Counted from the first letter of the stretch, positions 16,033 through 24,985 are shown. The stretch is DNA of 64,000 bases from CAWFNW01 sp963817405 (GCA_963817405.1 CAWFNW010000003.1:62001-126000); one strand, 5' to 3'. Program-made: numbers and translations. The notes: generated by a model not told the origin, from the sequence alone.

Positions 16033-18999
16033 GTGACTACCATGACTACTGAGAGACAGCGATACCGCGTCGACGTGGACGGCATGCACTGCCACGCCTG
16101 CGAGCGCCTCGTCTCCGATCAGGTCTCAGCCATCCCCGGCGTCGACGGCGTCGTTGCCGACGCGCAGGCCGGCTTCGTGACGTTTCTCGCGGACCCTGCC
16201 GAGCTGGATGCCGGCGCCATCGCGGCCGCCATCGTTGCGGCCGGTTTCGCGCCGGCCGCGGGAGCCGTGCCCGTCCTGATCGAGGGCGACCCTGAACAGG
16301 ACGCTTCGCAGGAAATCCCGCTCGTCGGGCCGGCGGAGCCCGAACCACGAGTATGCCCGGTCGTCCCCGAGGACGAGGCGCCCGGCGCGGAACCCGAACC
16401 CTCACCCGTGACGTCGGCGCCTGCAGGAGCAGGCTCCCGCACCGTCGAGGCGTCATTCGCGGTGACCGGCATGACATGCGCTTCGTGCGTTGCCGTCATC
16501 GAGAAGGTCGTCGGGCGGCTGGCGGGCGTGGCGTCGGCAAATGTGAATCTCGCCACAGAGAAGCTCGTCGTTGCCCATGACCCGACGGTCTCAGACGTGC
16601 ACGCGATCGCGGCCGCGGTCGAGGCGGCGGGCTACCACGCGATCCCGCTTGCGCCCAGCAAGGCGCCGGCGCCCGCCGCGACCGGCAGCGCCCCTGGCTC
16701 GGTCACGCTCGGCATCATCGGGATGACCTGTTCATCGTGCGCGATGGTGATCGAGAAGACCCTCGGCAAGGTGCCGGGAGTCGCATCCGCGACGGTGAAC
16801 CTCGCAGCAGAGACGGCAACCGTGGCCTTCGATCCGACGCTGGTTGGCGTTGATGACCTCATCGCCGGCGTGAAGAACGCCGGGTACGATGCGGTCCTGA
16901 AGGTGGAAGCGAGCCCCGGCGCGGCGCCGGCTGAAGACATCCAGCGCCTCGCACAGCAGAAGCATCAGCGCGATGAGCAGACGCTGTTCGTGCTGTCGCT
17001 TGTCCTTTCTTTGCCGCTGCTTGTGCTCATGGTGCCATCGATCATGGACTCGGTATCGATGGGCGTCGCCACATGGCTCGCGAACACCTTCGGTGGGGCG
17101 TGGGACCCGATGATGGTGTTCAAGTACATCGGGCTGGTCCTCGCGACCCCGGTCCAGTTCATCGCTGGCGCGCAGTTCTACAAGGGCTTCTATCACGCTC
17201 TCAAACGGCGTGCCGGCAACATGGACACGCTCGTTGCAATCGGCACGAGCGCGGCGTACTTCTACTCGCTCGCGGCGACCTTCATCCCGGCCTTGGCCGC
17301 CGAGCCGGTCTTCTTCGAGACCTCGGCACTGCTCATCACATTCGTCATCCTCGGCAAGCTCCTCGAGGCGCGCGCGAAGGGCAAGACGAGCGACGCCATC
17401 AAGAAGCTCATGGGCCTCGCCGCAAAGACGGCGCGAGTTGTTCGCGGCGGCCAGGAAGTCGATGTGCCTATCGAGCAGGTCGTCGTCGGTGACGTCGTCG
17501 TCGTCCGACCCGGCGACAAGGTGCCGGTCGACGGCGTGTTGATCGACGGGCGCTCCTCGGTGGACGAGTCGATGCTCACCGGCGAGTCGATTCCGGTTGA
17601 GAAGAACCCCGGGGACACCGTCATCGGTGCCACCATGAACAAGCTCGGGTCATTCAAGTTCCGCGCCACCAAGGTCGGCGCCGACACCGCGCTTGCGCAG
17701 ATCGTGAAGCTCGTGGAGGACGCACAGGGCTCGAAGGCACCGGTGCAGCGTTTCGCCGACCGCATCAGCGCGGTGTTCGTTCCCGCGGTGGTGGGCGCAG
17801 CGGTCCTCACGTTCCTCGTGTGGCTGTTCGTCGTACCGAACTTCGTCGGCCCCGAGTTCTACGCCGCCGCGACGCCGTTCGTCAGGGCGCTTCTGGCCGG
17901 CACCGCGGTGGTCGTGGTGGCCTGCCCGTGCGCGCTCGGCCTGGCGACGCCGACCGCCATCATGGTCGGCACCGGCAAGGGCGCTGAGAACGGCATCCTC
18001 ATCAAGAACGGAGAGGCGCTCGAGACCGCGTACAAGATCAACGCGATTGTCTTCGACAAGACTGGCACGCTCACGCACGGCAAGCCCGTAGTGACCGACA
18101 TCGAGCTCGCCGACGGTCATGACACCGCGCGCGTGTTCATGATGGCTGCGGCGCTGGAGCGCAACTCGGAACACCCGCTTGCGGAGGCGATCGTGGCGCA
18201 CGCCAAGCTCAAGGGCGTCGAGCTGCCTAAGGTGGAAGGCTTCACTGCCATTCCGGGTCACGGTGTTGAGGGCACGGTCGCGGGCATGCGCGTTGCCTTC
18301 GGGAACCGCAAGCTCATGGCGCGCGAAAGCATCGACATCGTCCGCTTCGAGGATCGCATCGGCGCGCTCGAGGCCGAGGGGAAGACCGTCATGCTCGTGG
18401 GTGTCAACGGCGAGAAGCTCGCGGGGATGATCGCGGTTGCGGACACGCTCAAGGACAACTCGCGAGAGGCCGTCGAGCGTCTGGGCACGATGGGCGTTCA
18501 GGTCTACATGATCACCGGCGACAACCGTCGCACGGCCGAGGCGATCGCCGCCCAGGCGGGTATCGCGCCCGACCACGTGCTGGCCGAGGTACTGCCCGAG
18601 AACAAAGCCGAGGAGGTCGCGAAGCTACAGGCCAGCGGCCTGACGGTGGCGATGGTAGGCGACGGAATCAACGACACCCCCGCGCTCGCGCAGGCCGATG
18701 TCGGCATCGCTATGGGCGCTGGCACCGACGTGGCAATGGAAACGGGCGGCATCGTGCTTATCAAGAACGACCTGCGCGACGTCGTCACGGCGATTGAGCT
18801 TTCGAAGCGCACCATGCGCAAGATCCGCCAGAACTTCTTCTGGGCGCTCGGCTACAACACTCTCGGCATCCCGATTGCGGCGCTGGGGCTCTTGAAGCCG
18901 GAGATCGCCGGCGCGGCGATGGCGCTCTCGAGCGTCAGCGTTGTCACGAGTTCGCTCATGCTGAGGCGCTTCAAGCCGAGCATGCGGACCGTCGCCTGA
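16033..18999 (+). CDS. copA: Copper-translocating P-type ATPase with three HMA domains
   Basis: A 988-residue P1B-type ATPase exporting Cu(I). Three N-terminal metal-binding domains carry CxxC at 20-23 (HCHAC, non-standard flank), 149-152 (GMTCASC) and 233-236 (GMTCSSC). The transport CPC motif is at 631-633 in VVACPCALGLATP, the phosphorylated Asp675 in DKTGTLTHGKP, and the hinge is GDGINDTPAL. It is longer than the common two-HMA form because of the extra first HMA and an acidic/proline linker (residues 75-135). Start GTG 16033 has AAGGAG seven bases upstream. It ends the copper module, and a strong hairpin follows. Confidence 0.97.
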   Translation: MTTMTTERQRYRVDVDGMHCHACERLVSDQVSAIPGVDGVVADAQAGFVTFLADPAELDAGAIAAAIVAAGFAPAAGAVPVLIEGDPEQDASQEIPLVGPAEPEPRVCPVVPEDEAPGAEPEPSPVTSAPAGAGSRTVEASFAVTGMTCASCVAVIEKVVGRLAGVASANVNLATEKLVVAHDPTVSDVHAIAAAVEAAGYHAIPLAPSKAPAPAATGSAPGSVTLGIIGMTCSSCAMVIEKTLGKVPGVASATVNLAAETATVAFDPTLVGVDDLIAGVKNAGYDAVLKVEASPGAAPAEDIQRLAQQKHQRDEQTLFVLSLVLSLPLLVLMVPSIMDSVSMGVATWLANTFGGAWDPMMVFKYIGLVLATPVQFIAGAQFYKGFYHALKRRAGNMDTLVAIGTSAAYFYSLAATFIPALAAEPVFFETSALLITFVILGKLLEARAKGKTSDAIKKLMGLAAKTARVVRGGQEVDVPIEQVVVGDVVVVRPGDKVPVDGVLIDGRSSVDESMLTGESIPVEKNPGDTVIGATMNKLGSFKFRATKVGADTALAQIVKLVEDAQGSKAPVQRFADRISAVFVPAVVGAAVLTFLVWLFVVPNFVGPEFYAAATPFVRALLAGTAVVVVACPCALGLATPTAIMVGTGKGAENGILIKNGEALETAYKINAIVFDKTGTLTHGKPVVTDIELADGHDTARVFMMAAALERNSEHPLAEAIVAHAKLKGVELPKVEGFTAIPGHGVEGTVAGMRVAFGNRKLMARESIDIVRFEDRIGALEAEGKTVMLVGVNGEKLAGMIAVADTLKDNSREAVERLGTMGVQVYMITGDNRRTAEAIAAQAGIAPDHVLAEVLPENKAEEVAKLQASGLTVAMVGDGINDTPALAQADVGIAMGAGTDVAMETGGIVLIKNDLRDVVTAIELSKRTMRKIRQNFFWALGYNTLGIPIAALGLLKPEIAGAAMALSSVSVVTSSLMLRRFKPSMRTVA

Positions 19000-19014
19000 C
19001 ACCGCACACGATCC

Positions 19015-19041
19015 GGGAGCGGCGGCGCCGTCGCCGCTCCC
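19015..19041 (+). terminator. Terminator-like hairpin after copA
   Basis: Perfect 10-bp GC-rich inverted repeat (19015-19024 with 19032-19041, 7-base loop) 15 bases after the copA stop; no long T-tract follows. Confidence 0.6.
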
Positions 19042-19113
19042 GCTGCGGTCTGCTAGCATCGGCGGCGAGGCAGTCTCGGCCCCGACCGCCCCCGAAAGAG
19101 AGGTCAGGTCCTC

Positions 19114-20046
19114 GTGAAGCGAGTATCCGCGCGCACGGTCGCCGTGGTCGTGGCCGTCGCGGCTGTGATGGCCTTTGCGGTGTGGGCATACGGGACATCG
19201 CAGCAGCCCCGGTCGATGATGGGCGTGGTCGTCGCTAGCGGCAAGGCCGTGCTTGAGGTCTCGGACCAGCAGCTCGAACCCGGCGCGGTGCTGATCACTC
19301 GCGTGGTGGCCCCGACAGACTCTTGGGTCGTGGTGACGAGTGCAACCGCGACGGGGTCGGCAGGGGTTCGCGTTGGCATGGCCCGCGTCACCGCCGGCGA
19401 AACGCGGGACCTGAGGCTCGTGCTCGATGCCGGAGCCGACCCGGCACGAGACCAAGTCATCACCCTGCACGCCGATCGAGGCATCGTCGGGCGCTTCGAG
19501 TTCGATTCGCGGCGCCTCGCGACGAGCCCGGATAAGCCGTACCTCGTCGACGGGGTTGAGCTCTCGAGCTCGGTCCTGAGAGACGCGGTGGTTTCCGGCT
19601 TGGCTGTGACCTCGGGTTCCACGCCCGCTGCAGAGATCAGCGCGAACCCCGGCACCGTTGCGCTCGAGGTGGCCCAGCGCCTCCTCGTGCTTGACCACAT
19701 GGTTGTCGATCGCGTCCGCGCCCCGGAACCTTCGTGGGTGGTCGTGTATCTCGTCGGCAAGAGCGGCCGCCCGGGAGCTCAGGTCGGCATCGCCGCCGTC
19801 CCGGCGGGAGAGAGCGCCGGGGTCTACGTGCCGATCGACCCAAGCGCGGTTCTCACGAGGAAGTTGCTGGTGACGCTCCAGGCCGACCGTGGAGTAGTGG
19901 GGACCTTCGAGTTCGACCCGGCCAGCTTCAACGGCAGCCCCGATCGGCCGTACGCGGCGCTGGGTTCCGAGGTGTCAGCGGTGGTCGAACTGAGAGAATT
20001 CGGCGCGGGATCCGGCGACAAGGACGGATCATCCGGCGGGATGTAG
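19114..20046 (+). CDS. Membrane-anchored protein with two DUF7282-like beta domains
   Basis: A 310-residue protein: an N-terminal helix (TVAVVVAVAAVMAFAVWAYG) then two similar beta-rich modules. Each contains a DSWVVV- or PSWVVVY-type strand, a GETRDL/GESAGV turn, a VTL.ADRG(I/V)VG.FEFD segment and a (K/R)PY closing motif: about 45-150 and 175-300. This is the pattern of DUF7282, a domain of unknown function seen in secreted archaeal and actinobacterial proteins. The start GTG follows AGAGAGG. It has 114 bases to copA and a hairpin between, so it is probably a separate unit. Confidence 0.75.
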   Translation: MKRVSARTVAVVVAVAAVMAFAVWAYGTSQQPRSMMGVVVASGKAVLEVSDQQLEPGAVLITRVVAPTDSWVVVTSATATGSAGVRVGMARVTAGETRDLRLVLDAGADPARDQVITLHADRGIVGRFEFDSRRLATSPDKPYLVDGVELSSSVLRDAVVSGLAVTSGSTPAAEISANPGTVALEVAQRLLVLDHMVVDRVRAPEPSWVVVYLVGKSGRPGAQVGIAAVPAGESAGVYVPIDPSAVLTRKLLVTLQADRGVVGTFEFDPASFNGSPDRPYAALGSEVSAVVELREFGAGSGDKDGSSGGM

Positions 20047-20131
20047 CGCTGAGAAGCGCCCTCGGAGTCCCTGCATCACGGTCCACGCACCGTGCTATAG
20101 TGCCGTCCACACGGAAACGGCAAGGGGAGTC

Positions 20132-21082
20132 ATGGCCGAGGAACGCCGCATCGGGCTACCGCGCTCGCTGCTCTATCACAAGTTCCATACGCTGTGGACG
20201 ACGTTCTTCGAGGAGCTCGGCTGGCGTACCGTCACGAGCCCGCCCACGAACCGTCAGCTGCTCGAGCGCGGCGTTGCGCTCGCGGTCGACGAGTCCTGCG
20301 TCCCGATGAAGGTCTTCCTGGGGCACGTCGAGTCGCTCCGTGGCCGGTGCGACGCCGTCTTCGTGCCGAGGGTCGAGTCGCTCATTGAGAGCGAGCACGT
20401 CTGCGTGAAGTTCATGGGTGCCTACGACATCGTGCGCAACACGCTGCCTGACCTGCCGCTCGTGACCTACGACGTCGACGCCGAGCGAGGCATTCACGAG
20501 CGCGCGAGCATGCTCAAGCTGGCGCGCGAGCTTGGCGCCGGGCCGCTCAAGGCGAGGCGCGCGTACGCCCGAGCGACGGCCGCGCAACGCGCGCACGACG
20601 TGGAGATGGTGCGTCTCCAGGAGTCGGCCTTGGAGACTCGAGACCCTGAGGCGGTGCGCATCCTCGTAGTCGGCCACTCGTACAGCCTCGCCGATGAGCT
20701 CATCGGCAAGCCGATCCTCGACTACCTCGGCTCGCTCGGCGTCGAGGTCCTCACCTCGGACGCCATCGACAAGCCGAGAGCTCGCGAGCTCTCGCAGGCG
20801 ATCTCGCCCACCATCAAGTGGACGTACAACAAGGAGCTTCTTGGTGCGATCGAACTCTACCGAGAGCACGTTGACGGCATCGTCTTCGTCGTGACGTTCC
20901 CGTGCGGGCCAGACTCCCTCATGGCGGAGCTCTGCCAGCGGCGGATCACGGGCGTGCCGATCGTGACGCTCGTGCTCGATGAGTTGCAGGGGGAGGCGGG
21001 CCTCAGGACGCGCCTCGAGAGCTTCGTCGACATCATCCGCGCGAAGCGCACCATCGCCGAGCGGGCGCGTGCGCACGCGTGA
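20132..21082 (+). CDS. 2-hydroxyacyl-CoA dehydratase component-like protein (DUF2229 type), subunit 1
   Basis: A 316-residue soluble protein beginning RIGLPRSLLYHKFHTLWTTF, typical of DUF2229 proteins related to 2-hydroxyglutaryl-CoA dehydratase subunits. Conserved cysteines likely bind an Fe-S cluster: VDESCVPMKVFLGHV, SEHVCVKFMGAYD and VTFPCGPDSLM. It overlaps the next gene (GTGA), and the third gene is the ASKHA activase, so the three act together. In clostridia the same parts occur as one giant fused protein. The substrate is unknown; a double-cubane-cluster reductase role is another possibility. Confidence 0.85.
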   Translation: MAEERRIGLPRSLLYHKFHTLWTTFFEELGWRTVTSPPTNRQLLERGVALAVDESCVPMKVFLGHVESLRGRCDAVFVPRVESLIESEHVCVKFMGAYDIVRNTLPDLPLVTYDVDAERGIHERASMLKLARELGAGPLKARRAYARATAAQRAHDVEMVRLQESALETRDPEAVRILVVGHSYSLADELIGKPILDYLGSLGVEVLTSDAIDKPRARELSQAISPTIKWTYNKELLGAIELYREHVDGIVFVVTFPCGPDSLMAELCQRRITGVPIVTLVLDELQGEAGLRTRLESFVDIIRAKRTIAERARAHA

Positions 21083-22176
21083 GCGCAGTCGTGACGCAGA
21101 CGCCCCGCCGCGTGACCTTCCCGCACATGGGCGAGTACTGGCTGCCCTTCTCGACGCTCGCCGAGATGATGGGCGCCGTGCCGGTCGTGGCTCCGAAGAT
21201 GACGCGGCACACGCTGGAGGCGGGCGCGCATGTCAGCCCCGAGTTCGTGTGCGTGCCGTTCAAGTACAACATGGGCAACTTTCTCGAGACGCTCGAGGGC
21301 GACGTGGACGTCATCGTCCAGGCCGGCGGCGGCTGCCGCTTCGGCTACTACGGCGAGGTCCAGGACGCCATCCTGCGCGACATGGGGCACTCCTTCGAGC
21401 TCGTGAACCTCTTCGAGGCGCGCAGTCTGCCCACGCTCCTGCGTGACCTCAGGCGCGTGCAGCCGGGCGTCTCGTACGCACGCATCGTGCGCGGCTTCGC
21501 CGTCGCGTGGCGTCAGGCGCAGGCAATTGAAGCCGTCGAGGACTTCGTGCGCAAGAACGTCGGTTTCGAGCGCGAGCGCGGCGCGATGGATCGCATCGTC
21601 GCGCCGTTCCTTCGCGAGTTGCGTCCCACGAGGACACTCAGCGAGGTGGCGCGCGTGCGCGAGGTCGCGCTTGTCGCGCTTGCCGCCGTGCCGCTCGACA
21701 AGCCCGAGCGACCGCTGCGCGTTGGGGTTGTCGGAGAGCTCTATGTGCTCATGGAGCCCTTCGCCAACTGCGGCGTGGAGCGCAAGCTCGCCGAGCACGG
21801 CGTCGAGGTGCACCGCTTCATCACCCTCACCTCGCTCCTGCGATCGGGCCTGGGCGGCAGGAAACACGTGCGGCACGCGCTCGACAAGGCGGGCCCCTGG
21901 GTCACCTATCACCTCGGGGCGGACGGCACGGAAAGCGTGGCCAACACGTGGGAGCTCATGAACGCCGGGTTCGACGGTATGGTCCACATCAAGCCGTTCG
22001 GCTGCATGCCCGAGGTGAGCGCCATGTCCGTGCTCCAGCGCATCTCGCGCGAGCACACGTTCCCGATCCTGTTCCTGAGTTTCGATGCGCAGACCGCCGA
22101 GGCCGGGGTCACGACACGCGTCGAGGCGTTCTGCGACATGCTGGAGATGCGCAAGAGGAGGCACGCCAGTGCGTAA
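21079..22176 (+). CDS. 2-hydroxyacyl-CoA dehydratase component-like protein, subunit 2
   Basis: A 365-residue partner of the preceding protein. Cysteine-bearing blocks are SPEFVCVPFKYNMGNFLETL, IVQAGGGCRFGYYGEVQ, EPFANCGVERKL and KPFGCMPEVSAMSVLQR, the last being a family hallmark near the C-terminus. The chain alternates Rossmann-like strands as in dehydratase alpha/beta subunits. GTG 21079 overlaps the previous stop, and the gene's own end overlaps the activase start by 8 bases, so tight translational coupling and a stable complex are likely. I cannot assign the chemistry. Confidence 0.85.
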   Translation: MSAVVTQTPRRVTFPHMGEYWLPFSTLAEMMGAVPVVAPKMTRHTLEAGAHVSPEFVCVPFKYNMGNFLETLEGDVDVIVQAGGGCRFGYYGEVQDAILRDMGHSFELVNLFEARSLPTLLRDLRRVQPGVSYARIVRGFAVAWRQAQAIEAVEDFVRKNVGFERERGAMDRIVAPFLRELRPTRTLSEVARVREVALVALAAVPLDKPERPLRVGVVGELYVLMEPFANCGVERKLAEHGVEVHRFITLTSLLRSGLGGRKHVRHALDKAGPWVTYHLGADGTESVANTWELMNAGFDGMVHIKPFGCMPEVSAMSVLQRISREHTFPILFLSFDAQTAEAGVTTRVEAFCDMLEMRKRRHASA

Positions 22177-23143
22177 GGGCTATCTCGGAGTCGACATCGG
22201 CTCCATTTCGACCAAGGCGGTCGTCATCGATGAGGCCGGTGAGGTCGCCGCGAGCATCTACCTCTGGACGGAAGGCAACCCGCTCGCCGCGGTCAAACGG
22301 GTGCTCGCCGAGATCGAGCAGCAGCTGCTGGCGACCGACGTCGACGTCGTGGCAGTGGGGACGACCGGCTCCGCGCGCGAGCTCATCGGAGCGGTCCTCG
22401 GCGCACGCGTCGTGAAGAACGAGATCACGGCGCACGCGATGGGCACGCTCTCGCTCCACCCGGACGTCCGCACGATCTTCGAGATCGGCGGGCAGGACTC
22501 CAAGATCATCGTGCTCCGCGACGGCGTCCCGGTGGACTACGCGATGAACACGCTCTGCGCGGCGGGCACGGGCTCGTTCCTCTCCTCGCAGGCACGGCGG
22601 CTGGGCATCCCGGTCGAGGAGTTCGGCGACTATGCGCTCCGCTCCACGCGGCCAACCAAGATCGCCGGCCGCTGCACCGTGTTCGCCGAGTCGGACCTCG
22701 TGCATAAGGCGCAGATCGGACACAGCAAAGAGGACATCATCGCAGGCCTCTGCAACGCGATCGTCGGCAACTACCTCAACAACGTGGGCAAGGGCAAGGA
22801 GATCGAGCCGCCCATCGTCTTCCAAGGGGGCGTGAGCAAGAATGTCGGCGTCGTGGAGGCGTTCTGCAAAGCGACGGGGCACAACGTCCTCGTCGACGAG
22901 TTCGGGCACCTCATGGGCGCGCTCGGCATCGCGCTTCTGGCGCGGGACTCGGGCGTCGAGGACCGCTTCGACTTCGGCGTGCGGGAGCTCACCTTCGAGA
23001 CGCTCGGGGACGAGTGCGGGGGGTGCGCCAACAACTGCGAGGTCGTCTACGTGCTTCGCGAAGGGGAGTTCGTGGATGCGTGGGGGAACCGCTGCGGCAC
23101 GGGCGTGGAGCGGGTGAAGCGCGCGGCAGGCGCTCGCGGCTAG
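22169..23143 (+). CDS. ASKHA-type dehydratase activase (BcrAD/BadFG, HgdC-like)
   Basis: A 324-residue ATPase. KGYLGVDIGSISTKAVVID is the phosphate-1 motif, AVGTTGSARELIGAVLG and FEIGGQDSKIIVL follow, and NTLCAAGTGSFLSSQ holds the first ligand of the bridging 4Fe-4S cluster; CTVFAESDLVHKAQIG gives the second Cys. It would use ATP to push one electron into the dehydratase-like partner. It has a C-terminal extension rich in Cys (DECGGCANNCEVVYV, NRCGTGVE), absent from short HgdC proteins, which may bind a further cluster. GTG 22169 with GAGGAGG was chosen because it fits the motif start. Confidence 0.9.
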   Translation: MRKGYLGVDIGSISTKAVVIDEAGEVAASIYLWTEGNPLAAVKRVLAEIEQQLLATDVDVVAVGTTGSARELIGAVLGARVVKNEITAHAMGTLSLHPDVRTIFEIGGQDSKIIVLRDGVPVDYAMNTLCAAGTGSFLSSQARRLGIPVEEFGDYALRSTRPTKIAGRCTVFAESDLVHKAQIGHSKEDIIAGLCNAIVGNYLNNVGKGKEIEPPIVFQGGVSKNVGVVEAFCKATGHNVLVDEFGHLMGALGIALLARDSGVEDRFDFGVRELTFETLGDECGGCANNCEVVYVLREGEFVDAWGNRCGTGVERVKRAAGARG

Positions 23144-23181
23144 GCACCGAGCGATCTGGCCGCTGCCCTGGCCTGCGCAAT

Positions 23182-23228
23182 CAAACGCATGTTTGGGTAT
23201 TGCAATCAAATGAACGTTTGACTAGACT
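23182..23228 (+). promoter_or_regulatory. Promoter and twin ArsR-type operators before arsR1-arsM
   Basis: Two dyads lie before arsR1: a perfect 14-bp one at 23182-23195 (CAAACGCATGTTTG) and TCAAATGAACGTTTGA at 23206-23221. The second fills the 17-bp spacer between a good -35 (TTGCAA, 23200-23205) and -10 (TAGACT, 23223-23228), exactly where a SmtB/ArsR repressor would block polymerase. The gene's ATG is only eight bases after the -10. Confidence 0.75.
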
Positions 23229-23235
23229 GCTGTCT

Positions 23236-23535
23236 ATGGACGCAGAGACCCTCAAAGCACTCGCCGATGAGAACCGCCTCGCCATCGTTCGCCTCCTGGC
23301 GGGCGGCGAGCGCTGCATCTGCGACGCCGCGACCGAGCTGGGGCTTTCGGACGCGCTGGTGTCGCACCACATGAAGCGACTGCAGGCGGCGGGCCTCGTG
23401 CTGACGCGCAAGCAAGGGCAATGGCTACACTGTCGACTTTCCCAAGCCGCGTTCGAGACGCTGGCGAGCGAGTTCAGGGCACTTGGGACCAGCTCAAACG
23501 CTGCCGCGCCGCGAGAGTGCTGCAGCGACCGATGA
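23236..23535 (+). CDS. arsR: ArsR-family metalloregulator 1
   Basis: A 99-residue winged-helix repressor: LKALADENRLAIVRLLAGGE, then RCICDAATELGLSDALVSHH as the recognition region, and a C-terminal thiol pair (RECCSDR). The CICD segment in helix 3-4 resembles the E. coli ArsR As(III) site (CxC), with the C-terminal CC as possible third ligand. It represses its own transcript, shared with arsM, from the twin operators just upstream. The ATG at 23236 has no ribosome site and nearly coincides with the predicted transcription start, so the message may be leaderless. Confidence 0.9.
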   Translation: MDAETLKALADENRLAIVRLLAGGERCICDAATELGLSDALVSHHMKRLQAAGLVLTRKQGQWLHCRLSQAAFETLASEFRALGTSSNAAAPRECCSDR

Positions 23536-23546
23536 ATGGAGCGACC

Positions 23547-24368
23547 ATGGACGACTACGAGATCAAGCAATCGGTGAGTGAGCACTACGCGGTCTTCGCG
23601 CAGCAGGGTACCTCGTGCTGCGGAACAGGCTCATCGTGTGGGTGCGGGAGCCCGGCAGAGAGCCTCAGGGTTGGCTACTCCCCGGAGGAGCTCGCGAAGG
23701 TCCCCGCAGGAGCGGACCTCGGCCTGGGCTGCGGCAACCCGATCGCACTCGCGGGCCTCGAGCCCGGCGAGACGGTGCTTGACCTCGGCTCTGGCGCGGG
23801 GATTGACTGCTTCCTCGCTGCAGGACGCGTCGGCCCGACCGGCTCGGTCATCGGGGTGGACATGACGCCGGAGATGATTGCGCGCGCCCGGAAGAATGCG
23901 GCTTCGGTCGGCGTCGGCAACGTCGAGTTTCGCCTCGGCGAGATCGAGCACCTGCCGGTGAACGACGGCACCGTCGACGCCGTCATCTCCAACTGCGTCA
24001 TCAACCTCGTGCCCGACAAGTACCGGGCGTTCGCCGAGGCATACCGGGTACTTGCTCCCGGCGGCCGCATCATGGTCTCCGACATGGTGCTCTCCGTGGA
24101 CATCCCCGCCGAGTTGCGCACGTCGGTGGCCGGCTATGTGGCCTGCCTTTCCGGCGCGATGCTGGAGTCGGATTACCTCGAGGCGATCGCGGCGGCGGGA
24201 TTCGAGCAGGTGGAGGTCGTTGAGCGCGTGCCCTACCTCGTTGATGCCGAGGACGAGTTCGTGCGGGAGGTGGCGAGGGCGGTCGACGTGTCGCCGGAAA
24301 CGGCGGTCGAACTGAGCCAGCGGTTCGCCAGCGTGAGGGTAAGCGCGAGAAAGCCTCTCACGCAGTAG
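23547..24368 (+). CDS. arsM: Arsenite S-adenosylmethionine methyltransferase
   Basis: A 273-residue ArsM that methylates As(III) to mono-, di- and trimethyl species in the cytosol. The SAM motif TVLDLGSGAGIDCFLAA begins near 77. The arsenic-binding thiols of the family correspond to Cys150 (SNCVINLVPDK) and Cys200 (YVACLSGAM), with an N-terminal cluster (TSCCGTGSSCGCGS, Cys24/25/31/33). The start ATG 23547 has GGAG five bases upstream; an ATG at 23532 overlapping the arsR1 stop is the alternative. It is co-transcribed with arsR1. Its C-terminal end overlaps the convergent C_GCAxxG gene by 11 bases. Confidence 0.95.
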   Translation: MDDYEIKQSVSEHYAVFAQQGTSCCGTGSSCGCGSPAESLRVGYSPEELAKVPAGADLGLGCGNPIALAGLEPGETVLDLGSGAGIDCFLAAGRVGPTGSVIGVDMTPEMIARARKNAASVGVGNVEFRLGEIEHLPVNDGTVDAVISNCVINLVPDKYRAFAEAYRVLAPGGRIMVSDMVLSVDIPAELRTSVAGYVACLSGAMLESDYLEAIAAAGFEQVEVVERVPYLVDAEDEFVREVARAVDVSPETAVELSQRFASVRVSARKPLTQ

Positions 24369-24819
24369 GCACGGCGCCGGCTTGATCGGCGGAGTCGAGC
24401 ATCGTCGCGAGATGCTCGGCGACGTCGCCGGTGAACGCGACGCACTGGTCGATGTGTTCGTCGGAGCCGAACTCCAGATGACTGATCAGTGCTCGGCAAC
24501 AGGTGCTCCCTTTGTCGGCCAGAAACCAATCATGGAGCTCCTTCGCCTTCGCGAGGACGAGCGGCGCCTCATCGCCGGGCGCGGACCGGCCGTACACCAT
24601 TCCAAGAGCCATGACGCCGCCAGAGAGAGCACCGCAGGTACAGCCGCCGGTGCCGAGAGCTCCCATGCCGATAGGGAAGCCAGAGGCCAGACGCACGACC
24701 TCGGGCGGCATCGGTTCGTCCAGCGCGTCGTTGAACGCATAGACGACGGCCTCAGAACACAGGAACTGGCCGCTGCGATACAAGTCCTCCGCGCGTTCCC
24801 TCAACGCCTGCGCATCCAT
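24358..24819 (-). CDS. C_GCAxxG_C_C family redox protein
   Basis: A 153-residue protein with the family cysteine pattern: GQFLCSEAVVYAF, then TGGCTCGALSGGVMALGMVYG, a STCCRALI pair and a last HIDQCVAFTGDVAEHL. These all-helical proteins occur in anaerobes beside redox or transporter genes, and their function is not established; the motifs suggest a metal or Fe-S site. The ATG at 24819 has GGGAG. The gene lies on the opposite strand between two arsenic operons, convergent with arsM and divergent from arsR2, so a role in metalloid redox is possible but unproven. Confidence 0.88.
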   Translation of the reverse strand: MDAQALRERAEDLYRSGQFLCSEAVVYAFNDALDEPMPPEVVRLASGFPIGMGALGTGGCTCGALSGGVMALGMVYGRSAPGDEAPLVLAKAKELHDWFLADKGSTCCRALISHLEFGSDEHIDQCVAFTGDVAEHLATMLDSADQAGAVPTA

Positions 24820-24922
24820 GGGATCTCCCGTCGGTCTGGGAATCAGGCGCGATGATAGCACCCATCAACAGCGACAATAGCCCTACCTTCGAGGCGTCGC
24901 AACGACGTCTCGTCTCACGGGC

Positions 24923-24975
24923 TTGTCCCCGCTCCTCTCTCCGCGTATCGTTCATTGGCGATGAACGATACGCGG
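24923..24975 (+). promoter_or_regulatory. Promoter with a perfect 15-bp inverted-repeat operator before arsR2-acr3
   Basis: Arms 24941-24955 and 24961-24975 are exact inverted repeats with a 5-base spacer, a textbook dimeric winged-helix operator. It covers the -10 (TATCGT, 24946-24951) of a promoter whose -35 is TTGTCC (24923-24928, 17-bp spacer), and runs into the ribosome site of arsR2. Confidence 0.8.
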
Positions 24976-24985
24976 AGGCGGGGAT

